DNA from: Morinoia aosen
Lineage: Eukaryota > Arthropoda > Malacostraca > Amphipoda > Talitridae
Assembly (NCBI GenBank): GCA_030386875.1
Contig: CM059564.1
Coordinates: forward strand, 40,506,075-40,570,074
Direction: 5' to 3'
DNA: 64,000 nucleotides
Made by a program: the position numbers and the translations under genes
The notes under the pieces: generated by a model
What the model was told of the DNA's origin: nothing
Databases searched by the model: none
Seen by the model: the letters and a program-made list of their open reading frames with translations, nothing else
In this document: piece by piece, positions 11,577 through 24,060 of the stretch
How the letters are laid out: each line of letters opens with the position of its first letter
How positions within the stretch are numbered: the first letter of the stretch is position 1

Positions 11577-14174
11577 TAGAGTTCTCTCCAGGTACGTTGT
11601 TGTTTTAACGTAACACGTGTAATGCTGACCAGAACACTTCGGGCAGACATATGTAACAACTGCTATTAAGAAGATCGAATACGCGAACATGAGTTAGACA
11701 TGGCGTCTGTGCGGAGGTATCGGAACAATAGGCTAATCTAGAACGGCGTATCTTTTAAACTATTTATATTTATGGCTAGTAGTGTAAACTAACATTCTAT
11801 CATATAATATTAACCACTGCACAGAAATATATACGCAATATAACAGGTAGTTTGGCCACATCATCTCTTGAATCTCGCTCACAAAAGGAGGCATCGAAGT
11901 TGTGTAAAAAAAAGGCATTCGTCTCTACCCGCAAGATCTTCTAAACATTGCAGGTCGATACTTACAGGCGAATACTTCAACCAATACTTTTTCAGACCAA
12001 TTATTAAAAAAATAAACATCATGACACATGGAAGATACTCTTACATCTACTAACGTCATTGAAGACATGGTGCCTGAACAAACTGTGATTCCTTAGTGGA
12101 CAACAGCAACATTCGGAAGATTGAAATCAGTTCTTCGAAGTACCTCCCGTAGAGCTACTTGACAACTTTTCAGAAGTCCTTATCGTTAGTTTTACAATTT
12201 CAAAATAACGATGTGACACAGCATCAAGTTCACTCGTAACTTAATTCCGCTTAGCTTCTTGTGTAGCGTGCGTGTTTGGTTATATTTCTCGATACAAAAC
12301 CAGGAAGTAGACAGGATTATGGATTTGGTAAATTGACGAGAGTTGAGTTCATGAGTGCAAGTTGGAAAGTGAGAAACGTTACTCTGCAAAACATGACCTT
12401 CAGTTGACAAAATAACGAAAAGGAGCCAAACTACCATTCTTTTCCAACGACAGGCTATGGTCTGACACTACTGATACTGATACGTAACGCTAGAACTACT
12501 GAACAGAAGGGGTTATTTGACACTAAAAATAATAGTTATAATACGATAATGAACATGGTTAATCAGTTCTAAGATTATATGGACAGACAATCCCACACGA
12601 AGATCGTACGGACAATTAGAATTGGGAGTTACACTAGAACAAGCACCAGTAGATCGCACGGGTTCTGAGAGCAGTGCAGAAAGCTGTTAACAGTCACCTT
12701 TTTAGGACAGCAGCACACACCTCCACATTAAATTTTCGATATAACTTCAAAGAGCTTTTTATACCCAGCATAATACTGAACTCTCAATATTACTGTGGAA
12801 GTTGAAGCAGAACGTATACTGGCAGATCAACTTCAGCCAACGACATAAGAATAAGGCAACGCCAAAAAGTTGAGGACAACCTTTTCTACTCGTGTTATTC
12901 ACACCAGAGTTGATGAAACATGACACCTATTGCTCGGCAACCCATTTACTGAGACCTTATAGTTACACAATTAACTGTTACTGAAGCCTTCTCTAGGGAC
13001 CCACTACTCGATTGCACTCAAGGAACTCTAGCAGGACAGAGCAGCGTCTAAAGGACTAGCCGGCGAGACATGGAGGTACCTGTTGTACGTACTGAACTAA
13101 TGGACAAATTGAAGCTGCGCTCATCAAAAGCAGGATGGATATCAAATTCTTACAAAAATTGAGCGGCTATGAATGCTCATACGTTTGCATGGAGACTGCA
13201 ACTTGCACTCTCGATCGTGTGCTTGTTCTCTAAAGCAATATAGAAAAACGTGAAGAAATAATCAATAGTAACAGTGACAAGGCGAACAAACTGAGGTATT
13301 ACCGCCGGGACAGCCGACACGTCTGGAAGACTGTAGCATCAAAGTTAAGAAGTGGGGAAAACAACTTCTGCTCCAACATAGAGAATAGAATAGATTAAGA
13401 GGATGTGATCTTCTGACGTTTGAAGCAGAAAATCATATGCTGCAACCTTAGAAATAATTCAACCGATTACTTTAAGAAGACAAGAAACAAGCGAAGAATA
13501 GAGGAGAGTGTAAAAGAATGTATGAGAGGTTAACGGAAGTACCTTTCCCAATATTTTCGCAGAAATGACCCAAAAAAACTCACAAGAATTGCTTTAAAAA
13601 GGGATTTCCAAAAATTAATTGATTACTCTGAATTTGGCGGGAAATAAAGCAAGTGAAGCATCTAAAAGAATAAAGAGCACAGACTTTACGTAAAAAGTGA
13701 CAGCAAAAAAAATGGGAATCAAACAGAACGAGGATGTTTAAATCACAAGACACCAGCAGCCCAAGGTACTAACAAGATAGGTGATTCACTGACTGCTATA
13801 ATCAGAGGACGGTGCTCGACTGCACTATATCCACTGCAAGGGAATGACACCGAGCAGGACCCATGAGAAACAATCTTTAAGCGGGAGAAAAATACACGAA
13901 GCACATCAGGAGAATAAGGAATTATTTCTCGGGAGCTATGAAGCAAAAAAAGTCCAAGTCACATGGTGTTTGAGCTAAACGGTATCAAGGGGTTATAATT
14001 GCGCCAGCAAGAAACTGTAAAACAAATACTGGAAACCTAATAAAGATGAGAGATGGTGCAACTCGTAGAAATACGGGGAAAGAAGAATGCTGAAAAAGTT
14101 ATTCTACCAGGACAGGTTGAAAAATAAGAAGCAGATGAAGGATAGCAAGAACGAAAGAAAATAGAGACCCAAAG

Positions 14175-14197
14175 AATGAGTGAATGAATGAATGAAA
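14175..14197. repeat. (TGAA)n microsatellite
   Basis: A short run of GAATGAGTGAATGAATGAAT. Confidence 0.8.
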
Positions 14198-14734
14198 CAA
14201 GAGAGATAACCAAAATAGAGTTAAAAAATAAAACGGAGAGAAGAAGCTGACGATATACTGCGGATAAAAAAATCTTAGTTAAGAAGATTGAGCTTACGAG
14301 AATGGAAAGCATGGGAAACACGCAAATAGAAGCAGCAATACAAGGAAAAAGCAAGCCAGACTCACGCTCTCATTAGATGGCGCACTCACAAAAGACTGAA
14401 TGGCGTCAGTAAATAAGAGGCAAAACGTTACAGTCTCCATGCATCACAAGGGACACCTCAGCTTAAGAATAACAATAGAAAACTATCACCAAAATGGAAA
14501 GGCGTCAGAGCACCAACTGAAGCGGCGACTACGCAATACACCAGCAGGCCAGCCAGGCCGCGCACAGCAAAGTTGGCGAACGCTTTTTCAGAAAAGTTTT
14601 AGGATAATTAAGGCAAGCAACAGCAACCGTTGCAAGACAAAGAACCCAAGCTGAAGTAGAGTTAAATCGGTCAGCTGTGATCGAACCAAATAAATGGGGA
14701 CCCTCTATGAAGCCACGGTCTGCAGCAGTGTACC

Positions 14735-15339
14735 AACTAACATGCAGCAGCTTTATTTATCAAGTCATAATAAAGAAGCGCTTCAATCCTTACACAACAA
14801 CTGACACTCAAAAAACTTAATGATATATATTCTCTCAAAGCTAAAACCAATCCACTCTAAACGCTAACAAAATAACAGTTCCTAACGGGGCCTAGGGAAG
14901 GCAAAGACTTGCATGCAACGTACCTCGTGGTAACGCCATCAACTGGTGTGAGCAGGGAAATTCACTTCACGAATTCGAATGACAAACAAAAGAGCATAGC
15001 AAGCAGTTCCCTTCTCCAGGCCCCGTCAACTTAACGACAATCATTACTGGTGTTAAGTCTAGGACCAGTGGCAGTTAAGCAGGGACCTCGGCTCTGGTGG
15101 AGCACAGATTGGTGTGGGCTGCGGAGACAGGCAAGGATGGTGAAAAGAGAAGGGATGCGGAGTAAGGTGAGAAGAAGTGGTGGGAAACTAGGTAAAGATC
15201 ATTGTACAAATTGAGGGTAAGGTGGTTGCGTAAGTAGGATGACTTGACTAGCACCACACACTCGCGAATCATGGGAGATGATCGCCTGAAGCCACGATAA
15301 CAAGCACACGCGCACATTTACTTTTGATTAGCAATGGAT
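14735..15339 (-). other. mbl: probable 3'UTR of muscleblind
   Basis: This stretch follows the TGA stop directly on the sense strand. It holds no other coding signal; a 240-bp open frame at 15075-15317 has no recognisable similarity and lies wholly in the presumed UTR. The end is set by the first good AATAAA on the sense strand (14752-14757). Muscleblind transcripts often have several, much longer 3'UTRs, so the true end could lie further left. Confidence 0.45.
14752..14757 (-). terminator. candidate poly(A) signal AATAAA
   Basis: The sense strand reads ATAAATAAAGCTGCTGCATG, followed by a GU-rich stretch (GTTAGTTGG) where a downstream element would be expected. It lies about 585 nt after the stop codon. 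AATAAA is common in AT-rich DNA, so this is only a candidate cleavage signal. Confidence 0.35.
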
Positions 15340-16332
15340 TCAGACAGTCTTGAGTTTCTTGTAAGGCTGCTCAGTGGAGCCAGCAGCAGCGGCTGCTGCA
15401 GCTGCAGCAGCAGCCGCTTGAGCTGCAGCTGCTGCAGTCCAGTGGCTATACTGAGACGTAGCCCCAGACAAAGCAGCAGCTGCAACAGCAGGCGAAGGAT
15501 TGTGAGACAGGACATAGCTGGGATAGTGTAAAGAGGGGTACACAAACTGAGCCGCAGGAGGCTGCACAGCGCTTGTTCCAGTGGCAACCCCAGCAGGGAA
15601 GCCTGAATAATGGGAAAGGCTGGACAGACCCGAGCCCACAGTGTGAGGCATTCCAGCAGCTGCGCTCATCAACGACGCTTGCGACACATAAGGCATGACT
15701 CCGCTTACAGAAGTGGCCCCGCTTCCGACGTAGCTAACGCCGAGCGCCTGATGTGGGGGAGGTTGTGTGAAGGCGTACGGTGAGAGAGCGGCGACGTTAG
15801 GCTGCATCGTCTGAGACAGAACACTGGGTGCTCTAAGGGCAGGTCTCATGGTGGGTTTAGCGTGCAGCGCGTAGCCGGGATACGAGAACAAGTTGCTGTA
15901 GGGCGTGCTAGCGACAGCGTGGCTATGGTAAGGAAAAGGAGATGCCTGACTAGACGAGCAAATGCTATCCTTGCTGGAGTTTACTGGAACAAGAGCGTTG
16001 TGGTTATTTGAAGCTGTAGATGAGCTGGTTGTGATAGTAGTAGATGTGGTTGTGGTGGTTGTCGTATTGGAAGTAGAGTCTGTAATATCTGTGATAGTAG
16101 GTGAAGCGCTAGAAGTACGAGGAATAACGTTTTCTGCAGGGAGAGCGTTTGCGGCAGCCGTAGCAGAGGAAGTTTGACTGCCGCCTCCGTACTCACATGA
16201 AACGGGAACGTAGCTCTGATTTCCCAACTGCTGCATCAAGGCCTGCTGGTAAGCAGCGTTGCCTGGCTGGAACATGGGCACTCCGCTCTTGTCGGTCGCA
16301 GTCCTCTTGTATGGCAACACTCCAGGAAACGC
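15340..16332 (-). CDS. mbl: muscleblind terminal coding exon (330 residues and TGA)
   Basis: The exon encodes 330 residues and a TGA stop at 15342-15340. It starts AFPGVLPYKRTATDKSGVPM and continues FQPGNAAYQQALMQQLGNQS then VPVSCEYGG, the signature of the exon after the basic motif in arthropod Mbl. Next comes a Ser/Thr-rich stretch with a near-pure threonine run (about residues 80-110), then a Tyr/Ser/Pro/Ala low-complexity region, two alanine runs near the end, and the tail TEQPYKKLKTV, whose basic KKLK may aid nuclear retention (inference). The acceptor is CGTGTTGCAG|GCGTTT, phase 0, with a good branch-site match CTAAC about 20 nt upstream (complement of 16351-16355). The C-terminal region of Mbl supports protein contacts and differs between isoforms; this is one complete isoform end. 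Confidence 0.93.
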   Translation of the reverse strand, partial: AFPGVLPYKRTATDKSGVPMFQPGNAAYQQALMQQLGNQSYVPVSCEYGGGSQTSSATAAANALPAENVIPRTSSASPTITDITDSTSNTTTTTTTSTTITTSSSTASNNHNALVPVNSSKDSICSSSQASPFPYHSHAVASTPYSNLFSYPGYALHAKPTMRPALRAPSVLSQTMQPNVAALSPYAFTQPPPHQALGVSYVGSGATSVSGVMPYVSQASLMSAAAGMPHTVGSGLSSLSHYSGFPAGVATGTSAVQPPAAQFVYPSLHYPSYVLSHNPSPAVAAAALSGATSQYSHWTAAAAAQAAAAAAAAAAAAGSTEQPYKKLKTV

Positions 16333-18817
16333 CTGCAACACGCAATGCTTGTTAGTTCTCAAAGACACGGATTCATTTTGCCCAGAGGAATACCCAAGAC
16401 TTTCGGATCGCTCCACAGTTTTTAATAAAGAGAAATTATAGCTCAAACTTGGTACTTTTTACAACCAACAATTAATATATCCAATGATAGCTTAAAAGTT
16501 GAGTACTTCATAAGAGAAGTGAGGTACGTTAAACCAATACCGACATCTAAGTGAGACAATGATGAATAAGACAAGCAATATCTTTCATGAAATATACAAC
16601 AAATATTAAGAACTGACTAACTTATAAAATACAGCTAGATATCATTAGAACGGTACACAGTTACAAGAGGCTTGCAAAGGTTTGGCAGAAGTGAAAGAAA
16701 GAGGAACACTATGAAACAAGAAACAGAAGGGGCCCTGGTCGCTGCTCTCTGCATGGCGTGAGGCCGGCGTCCGCTACTGAAGAAGACCCATTTGCAAGAT
16801 CAACCCACATTGCTTTGTACTGAAGAGGATGTTAACGAGGACACACATGAAAAACGAGTCATACGCTAACCACAGAATCCGACAACCAAGATAATTGCTA
16901 ACAGACAACTCCGGACGACGGACGAGTAAAGAGGCTGTGAGACAAACACCCCACAGCGTGACGATGTCTTTGAATACCTTAGGAACGAACAGTAAGATAC
17001 ACTGGAAACAAAAAACTTCATGAGGAAGGTAACTAAATATACGTAAAAATAGGTGGAACAAATGATAATAATAAGAGCAGTGGAAGGGTTGTTACGCAGC
17101 AATGAGCATTGGCGAGCTCTCGATACATATGGTGATGGTTCAGTTCTGGAACCTGTATGAGAAGCAAATAAAAAAGGAATCATCACGGGGAAACTGCAGC
17201 AGAAAAAAGGAATGCTACCAAAAATAACGAGCATATGAAAGCGGTCGAGTGAGGAAAGCAAGCAGAAACAAAAAAGACAGTTATTTTGGTTCCAAAGCAA
17301 GGTTGAAGCGTGAGCGAAGCGACAACAAATATGTCACGTGTGCGAGGAAGCAAGAATAGCGAGGGTGTTTGCAGAAGCAAAGCATAAAAGCTCGGGGAAT
17401 TTCAAAAGGACTTTTGAAGGATCAACTTCCCATTAGCGTAATAAAAACTGAAGACCTTGCACGTGAAACGGGTGTACAAAAACACAAGGAAACGACCTGG
17501 ACATTAAATTTTACCCTTCCACATGTTAGAAATTCTCACCAAGACGAGCGCTGTATTCAAAAGGGTTCAGAGAGGCTTTAGATCGCGATGCCAAGAGCTG
17601 CACTTCTTAAAGGAACCAACAATTAAAAGCTACCCTCTCTATAGAAACCAATAAATTCAAGCTATAATGTCTACTCAATTTAATAGTTTTGAGCGATACA
17701 TCCCACACTAATCAATAGTTTCATTCTCTACTGCATTTATACGTGCAATAAAACAAATTTTAATCCTAAAGTTGGTAATTGTCAAAACTGGCGAATTTCA
17801 ATAGCGCGTAATTTATTTTCTCACATAACATTGCATGCTCCGATTTAAAAGCTATCCAACATACTGGAACTTAGAACCAACTAAGCAGAGAATAGCAACT
17901 GAATCTCTTCATGGAAGAGGCCCAGCAGTTGCAGTGGGCGCACATCACCAAGAATAAAAACGAGGGTCAATAAACAAACAGCGAATAATAAAGAGCATTC
18001 CAGGCGGTGTCAGTAGCAAGGAGCGCAAACCTCACACGGGAGAGAAGTGAAAAACATACCTGACTTCAACATTGAACCCACAACAGATTTCTAAAACAAG
18101 GAATGTTCAGTAAGATTACCCCGAGTTTATGTTTGTGGACGATTGAAATTTCTCGACCTACGACGGCGAAGAAACGGACTATCATCAGTATCGCCCTCTC
18201 CCGGGGGTAGTTTGCTAAAAAATAAGCCCTGATTAATTCTGTCAGAGATAGGTCAAAGACACTACTGTACGGCCGTAAGCCAGGTATCTTTACCCTGAGA
18301 TGAGAGCAAGTGAGATCACTCATACGAGCGTCAGTTGAATAGGTCACGTGCTCCGAAATACGTACGTGCTCCGAAATAAAAACTTTTGAGATCCTCATCA
18401 GAGCGTCAGTTGGGGCAACCTTCGCTTCGAATTGATAAATTTCTATCAATTGTGCAACAATGAGACTACAGAACATTCGCATAAAAATCCAACGATAGAA
18501 CACGAATGAGACATTCAGGAGCAACGCAACCGTACCAGTCAAAATTTACATGTTGTGACAAAGTATAGTTACTATTGAAAATTAGAATATTCAGCACCTC
18601 AATCAACAAATGCACTGAGTAGATATTAATACTGCCCGCCCTAAATTATAAACCTTTATAATTCGAACCAGTTCAAGAAATGAAATGCTACATACACCAC
18701 GACTCTACTCGCACCAGGTCTACACTACTAGTTGAACCGAAGATCTAAGGGACAAGGAGGTAAGACTGCTGGAAAAATAGCCGCATCTAGGAGGTCACAA
18801 TAATACCAAGCACTGTG

Positions 18818-19015
18818 TTGACATATTGACTGCGACGTGAGCCGTCAGCGAGGAAATTTTCATAATGCTGCTGACTGACCAGTAGTCTCAATTTTCACAT
18901 ATACTTAATCAAACTTAAATGAATACACGATCCAGTTAATGCTTGCTATTTTCAACATTACTTACAACAATTGACATATTTAACTTTGTTTTACCTGCCG
19001 CAGCTAAAGTGTTAA
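18818..19015. mobile_element. TTAA-type non-autonomous DNA transposon, copy A
   Basis: The left end reads TTGACATATTGACTGCGACG and the right end, in complement, reads TTAACACTTTAGCTGCGGC, giving imperfect terminal inverted repeats that start at a TTAA-like target. The interior shares ATTTTCATAA(T/C)GCT(G/A)CTGAC, ATTCACTATTTTCAA-like and TTAAC blocks with copy B (35848-36074). TTAA targets are typical of piggyBac-like elements; that assignment is an inference. No transposase is present. Confidence 0.6.
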
Positions 19016-19434
19016 TGATTTTTATGAACTCTTCACCGGAGCTGAGTACACGAAACACCATACAATTTTGCCACACAGAACCAAAATTTCTAACAAAGTA
19101 ACGAGCACAGACACATACGATGTCCCTCAAAAATCGCAAAAACGAAAGAAGTTTCCCTTCTGTCATCTACACCAGCAATGGGGTTGTCAAAATCTAAGAA
19201 GTTTAGACGCCGAAAGTAACTTTCAAAAATATTTCAAATTGCTGAGTGTGCTAAAATCTTTGGCCTGTTACACAATCGTTTACTAACAGTTGCACCATAA
19301 ATTCGTCAATAATTGAACAAAGATGTGGGCTATTGAGGTACGAAGACATTCGTTTATATTAGGACGTTCTAATGGAATACCAGGGAGGAACCAAAGCAGA
19401 TAAGAGGCAACAATTTTACTGCTAACTCAATTTA

Positions 19435-19695
19435 AGGCCTGTTGACATGATCACTGAGTGCGCGCGTGAGCAGTGAAGAGAGGTTCAATGCCCGTCCACT
19501 TGCTCTCGCTTCAGGCGCATTTACTTGCTCAATGGCAGTGCGGCTGTAATGACACTGACAAGCTCTGGCCAGCGCCATGAAGACGAGCACAGTCCACACT
19601 GTCATTGAGCAGTAAATGCACATGAAGCGACAGCGAGATGCTTGCGCCTCTCTTCACCGATCACGCGTGCACTCAATGAACATGTCAACAGGCCT
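19435..19695. mobile_element. fold-back MITE with TTA target duplication
   Basis: This is a 261-bp near-palindrome. Its left arm starts AGGCCTGTTGACATGATCAC and the complement of the right arm starts AGGCCTGTTGACATGTTCAT; similarity continues for roughly 105 bp through blocks such as GTGAAGAGAGG and GCATTTACT. It is flanked by TTA at 19432-19434 and TTA at 19696-19698. A 3-bp TTA duplication and GGCC-type ends are characteristic of PIF/Harbinger-derived MITEs. There is no coding capacity; the short open frames on its arms mirror one another. Confidence 0.8.
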
Positions 19696-20725
19696 TTAGA
19701 AGCAAATTTTTTGCAATTGCCTGCAGTAGCTGCTACTGATACTACGATTAGCAGCCCTTATTTTGCAAACGATTTCAGGAACTACCAGGAAATTTCACCG
19801 AGTAGAGCTCAAGAATCTTATAATGACCACTAAAATGAGCAGCTGAATCTTCTAAACTCATCGAATTCAAGTCCATTCAGCATTCCTTCACTAAAAACGA
19901 TCAAGCTTTTCAGTTAAGTGAAGAATAAAATTACGTACGACTTCTAATATCAAGACAATGCTAAAACACATTGTGCGCGTGAGAAATTTACGAACTCTTT
20001 TTGAGTCATATGAGTACAACCCAATTCGATCAAGCATACAGCGTACGTTAGGGTAAGGTCCGATTAACCATTTCAGTTGGCGATCATTTGGAATGCGAAG
20101 AATTTAACTAGCGATACACGCAGCCACAATACGACGATATGTACTCAGTTGACCACGGAAAAACTAATAAGTTTTTAGAATGACAAATGAACAAGAATTT
20201 TAAAAGATTAGGGACGCTTTATCAATAACCGGTGGTGAACTTGAGTAGGATTTTAAACTTTAACCGAATAGATGCTCTGGAATCGTATTAGCTACAATTT
20301 TTAGCACACAGTTATTTCCACTGAAATTTTAGTTCTACTCTACATTAACTGACTCTACACGTCATCAGAGTAAACTACAACTGCAGGCGCACTGATGTCA
20401 TCTTACAGTATCCCCGATATACACCGCATAAGTGTGCTTTTATGCTGACATATGGTGTCTGCACACATGTTGGACTCTGTTAGTGGTGAGTAAAACTTTG
20501 AAATTTTTCGATAAACTGCCCACTGAAATTCAAAAGTAATGTCCACTCCGAGTAGTGAAACTGGAGCTAAATTACGATTGTTCCCTTCCATTTTTAGCGG
20601 TAATTTCCTATTAGTGAGTCCTATTGGTCGTCTTCTCCTCGTTTACTCAAGAGAAAATTGCATCGTGAGCTGCATTCCTGAGCTGAGTGAGATAACGAAA
20701 AGTCCATCATTTGAGGTAGACAGTT

Positions 20726-20822
20726 TTAACACATTGACTGCGCTACGACCCACCGGTGGGTCGTGCTCAAGTTTTTCCTGCTGCGAAACTCTCCATCGAT
20801 GGGTCGTTTGAAAAAGCTTTAA
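20726..20822. mobile_element. short TTAA-type element remnant with palindrome
   Basis: It begins TTAACACATTGACTGCGCT and is followed at 20745-20764 by a perfect 20-bp palindrome, ACGACCCACCGGTGGGTCGT. An ACGACCCATCGATGG block in complement precedes a TTAA at 20819-20822. It is probably an internally deleted member of the same family as the 18.8-kb copy. Confidence 0.5.
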
Positions 20823-21480
20823 CAATCTTTTAAAATTAATGGTATTTAATGGAACCAATGAATGTTTGGTATTTATGAAATTTATAACAATTTTTGAATT
20901 TAATGAGTTGAACACTGAACTTCAGTTTCAACCCATCGTAGTCAAAATGTTAAGGAACTACACTACCGCTTATATCTCGAGCATAACCAAAGAGCGAACT
21001 AGATTGAGATTGTTCTGCATTTGTCTCCGGAAAATGCAAGTAAATTACTCGCTAGTTCAATGAAAATACAAGCGTCAGCAGATACTACAGACAAAATTAG
21101 GAAGGTTAACTCAAACTCCCACCTTATCTCACCAACACAAGAGTTCCAGTTCACATGTAAGACAACCAACAAAAACTTGAGCCCAGAGCAAAGCCCCACA
21201 CCCATGAAGGCACCAAAACTCCATTCAAATGTCCTGTAAGTCACAGAGCCCACAAGAAGGAAAAGCAACACGAATTGATCTTGCAAATCAGGGCATCATC
21301 TACTACTGTCAAGAGCGACTTGTCAAAGGTCGCTGGACCCTCTTGGAGATGGAGAAGCTTGCGCCCCATGCAGACAGCGGCGGGTAGGAGGATAATACAG
21401 GAGGGATAAGATAGGATGGCGCTCGGCGCCAGAGGGAAGGAGGAACCATCAAGAGTCGACAACCTATTTCACGAATCGGG

Positions 21481-21733
21481 CATGAAAACGTTCGATGCAT
21501 TCATGGTCGAATTAAAGCTATGTGCTTCTAATTTGAGCTCAGTGTTTTAGTATGATTTTTACTCCATTTGGAATAGACGAAATTAAATTAGAATCTAGAT
21601 AGATGAGGATGAAAAACGTTGGATGCATTTCCATAGTCGAATTAAAGCTTTAAGCTTTTACTTTGAGCGCAGTGTTTTAGAATGATTCCTTCTCTAATTG
21701 GAATTGACGGGATTAAATTAGAATGTAGTTTAA
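21481..21733. repeat. 125-bp direct duplication
   Basis: Two adjacent copies share GAAAACGTT(C/G)GATGCATT, GTCGAATTAAAGCT, GCAGTGTTTTAGTATGAT-like and GAATTAAATTAGAAT-like blocks, with the first half near 21481-21602 and the second near 21608-21733. Divergence suggests an old tandem duplication; no coding signal. Confidence 0.8.
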
Positions 21734-23028
21734 CTAGTAGGTTGCCGACTCGAAGCTCAATATCAGTTTGATAATAGGGCACGAAAGGGTTTTAGCAGAT
21801 GTATCACACAGTAAGCTAAGTCAAGAGACCAGTCAGAAAAGTAGAATATATTAGCGATTAGAAAATGATTAATGAAATTTCAAGAGATAGAAAGTGAGTG
21901 AGAATATTCATTTTATCTGAGGTGATGTTGTAAAGCGAGAGAAAAAGTCAGGTAGAGGAATGAAAGAACGAGCGTTATGAAAGAATCTAGGTGGAGGGTG
22001 AAGTGTATTGGTACTGTTCTATGAAGCCATGACGGTGAAATGTGAGCATCTAAAATTATGAAATGATTAAGAAACAGGAAAAATAATAAGAATTCTTATA
22101 GAGATCCCTATGGCAGGAACGAAAAGCATGAGCTGAAACGAAACATCAGCAGCAAAAAACTTGAGCAATTATCAAAAAAGATTAATAAAAGCAAATAGTG
22201 AAAATTGAATTATGGAAGCGTATCATATTTTACACGAAATAGACCACGTATAGAAACAATGAATGCGCAATACTTTGCTTCAAAGCTGCATGGCTACTTA
22301 GCCAAGACGTAGAAGATATCGAATGAGCATCGGCTCCAGAATAATATCACCTGTCGAGGTGATGAAAAAACTCAAGTAAATCCAGTGATAAAGTAAGAAG
22401 CTGATGTTAAACATTTTTTTTTTTGTTGAACAGGCCGAGATAAAAGAGCAACGGGCCGGATGGAGATCGCAGAAAGTAGACAAAAGTAGGAGAAAATATT
22501 TTACACTATACGGGGAAAATGAGACAGATGCTCACAACAAAAAATGAAGAAAGGAAAATAACATAGTCACAAGAAAGTTAAGAATAATAACAAAGTATGA
22601 GGAGTTCCAAAATAAAGGAGGAGAATCTTAACGGAAAAACAGGAAAACTCGAGCGATATGACAGGTGTGAAAAAATTAAGGTATTTCAGATCATTCGCTC
22701 ACAGCCGGTGGCTATATAGCAACGTGACGAGTCGGGTATTCATGTCATGCTCGGGAAGTGTGCAATTAAGGCAATGCACATGATAAGGCGAAGCTCGTTC
22801 AAGTTTCTAAGTTAACTCTACACTCGTTGATGAAAAATAACATGACAGTGGAAGATATTAGAAGTGAATGGGTGACGTCAGCGCGCACGAAGGAAATGAA
22901 AAGGCAGATCCAGAAGAGAATTTAAATGAATGAAGAGATGATAGCTAAAAGGGAATGAAGATATGGTAGGTAAAAGCCTATGCCATGTAAAGGATCAAGA
23001 CTGTGTGCTGTTCAGTATCACAGCATCA

Positions 23029-23086
23029 GTGACAAGGATAGCACGACAGAGGGTTATTTTACCCTCTATCGTGCTATCCTTGTCAC
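23029..23086. repeat. 26-bp inverted repeat with 6-nt loop
   Basis: Arms 23029-23054 and 23061-23086 pair at 25 of 26 positions around TATTTT. The single mismatch is C-A on the plus strand but becomes a G-U wobble in minus-strand RNA, so the hairpin is fully paired in the mbl pre-mRNA sense. Confidence 0.9.
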
Positions 23087-23150
23087 AGAAGAAATGGCAT
23101 AGTAAGTGAAGAAATTGTTTTGTCACAGAAGAAATGGCATAGTAAGTGAA
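23081..23150. repeat. 30-bp exact direct repeat, 40-bp spacing
   Basis: The block starting TGTCACAGAAGAAATGGCAT occurs at 23081-23110 and again at 23121-23150, overlapping the end of the inverted repeat. Confidence 0.9.
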
Positions 23151-23949
23151 ACAGAAAAGGTAACAGGAAAGAGACCTAAATACGTATTATTAAAGCTAGA
23201 AAAAGGATCTGCTGATAAACAGTCGAAACGAAAACAGAAAAGGGAGCAATAAAAACAAAAGTTAAGCACTAAAAACCGAATAAGAAGCAGCGAAATCAAA
23301 ACACAGAGAAGGAGCAGCATCAATAGCACAGAAAGCGGCAATAATTTACAGCCAAAGTTAAATTAGACAACTCAGCAAAGGATAACAAACGCGGGAAGGG
23401 AAAATGAAATTTGAGTACAGGGAAGTGGAAAAATATGGCCAAACGGTGGCAGAAGAATCCGAAACAATTGCAGCAGTAATAGCACAGTATAGTTTAAGGC
23501 TCCGTTCAAAGAGATGTTCTCAACGAGGAAAGAGACGGGAACTTTCAGTATGAAATACAGGGAGCGAGGTATATATGCACAGAAGTGTGTTCCCGCACAG
23601 GATACCCTGCGCATAGAAACAGTAAATCAGAAGAAAGAGGAAGAAGAGACAAAAAAAAAAGATAGCGAAGATGGAATGAAAACTGAATGAGAGGGACACA
23701 AAAGATGGAAGTCCAGAATTCTTCCTACTAAGAGAAGAAAGCTTACAGTAACTCTCCTGAGGGCCGGTACAAGCCTCCAGAAACAGAATAGAGAAACCCT
23801 AAACCTTGTTCCTATGCAGCAGAGTAAAGAGCGTTTTCAAAAGAGTAGCGAAAAATTTGAACAGAGTAGAGAGCACTCTGAACAAATAAAGGCAGAATGA
23901 ATATTAATCTAAATAGAGCAAAGCGCGTAAGGGTTCGTTTAAGAAGGCA

Positions 23950-24060
23950 GTCAGGAGCAGAGTGGCCGAGTAAAAGCAGAGTGGGCAGAGCGAGGAACAG
24001 AGTGGGCCGAGTAAGAAGCAGAGTGGGCAGAGCGAGGAAAAGAGTGGGAGTGGGTAGAGT
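23950..24060. repeat. GAGTGGGCAGAGCGAGG tandem repeat near a donor
   Basis: CAGAGTGGGCAGAGCGAGGA and GAGTGGGCCGAGTAA-type blocks alternate with a period near 40 bp, and 15-20-bp subrepeats. It lies about 95-205 nt inside the intron, downstream of the 24155 donor on the sense strand. Confidence 0.75.

Larger units (their letters stand above)
1..14734. other. downstream flank without a supportable gene
   Basis: No conserved coding region was found on either strand. Longer open frames (1006-1757, 3879-4490, 8674-9126, 11237-11659) run through tandem repeats and mirror the repeat unit, so they are not taken as genes. The interval holds the 20-, 23-, 43-, 44-, 30- and 18-bp arrays listed separately. 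Stretches such as 1.75-3.9, 5.4-6.5, 7.3-8.6, 9.1-11.0 and 11.7-14.7 kb show nothing beyond AT-rich sequence. If mbl uses a distal poly(A) site, part of this may be 3'UTR. Confidence 0.5.

Noticed and set aside
15962..16177. Plus-strand valine-rich open frame
   Set aside because: Antisense of the threonine-rich stretch in the last muscleblind exon.
16333..16446. Upstream extension of the last exon to an in-frame ATG
   Set aside because: The frame is open but a branch site, CAG acceptor and the start of conserved sequence coincide at 16332, so this is intron.
23029..23086. microRNA precursor
   Set aside because: The stem is shorter than usual for a precursor and the right arm is part of a local direct repeat; kept only as an inverted repeat.
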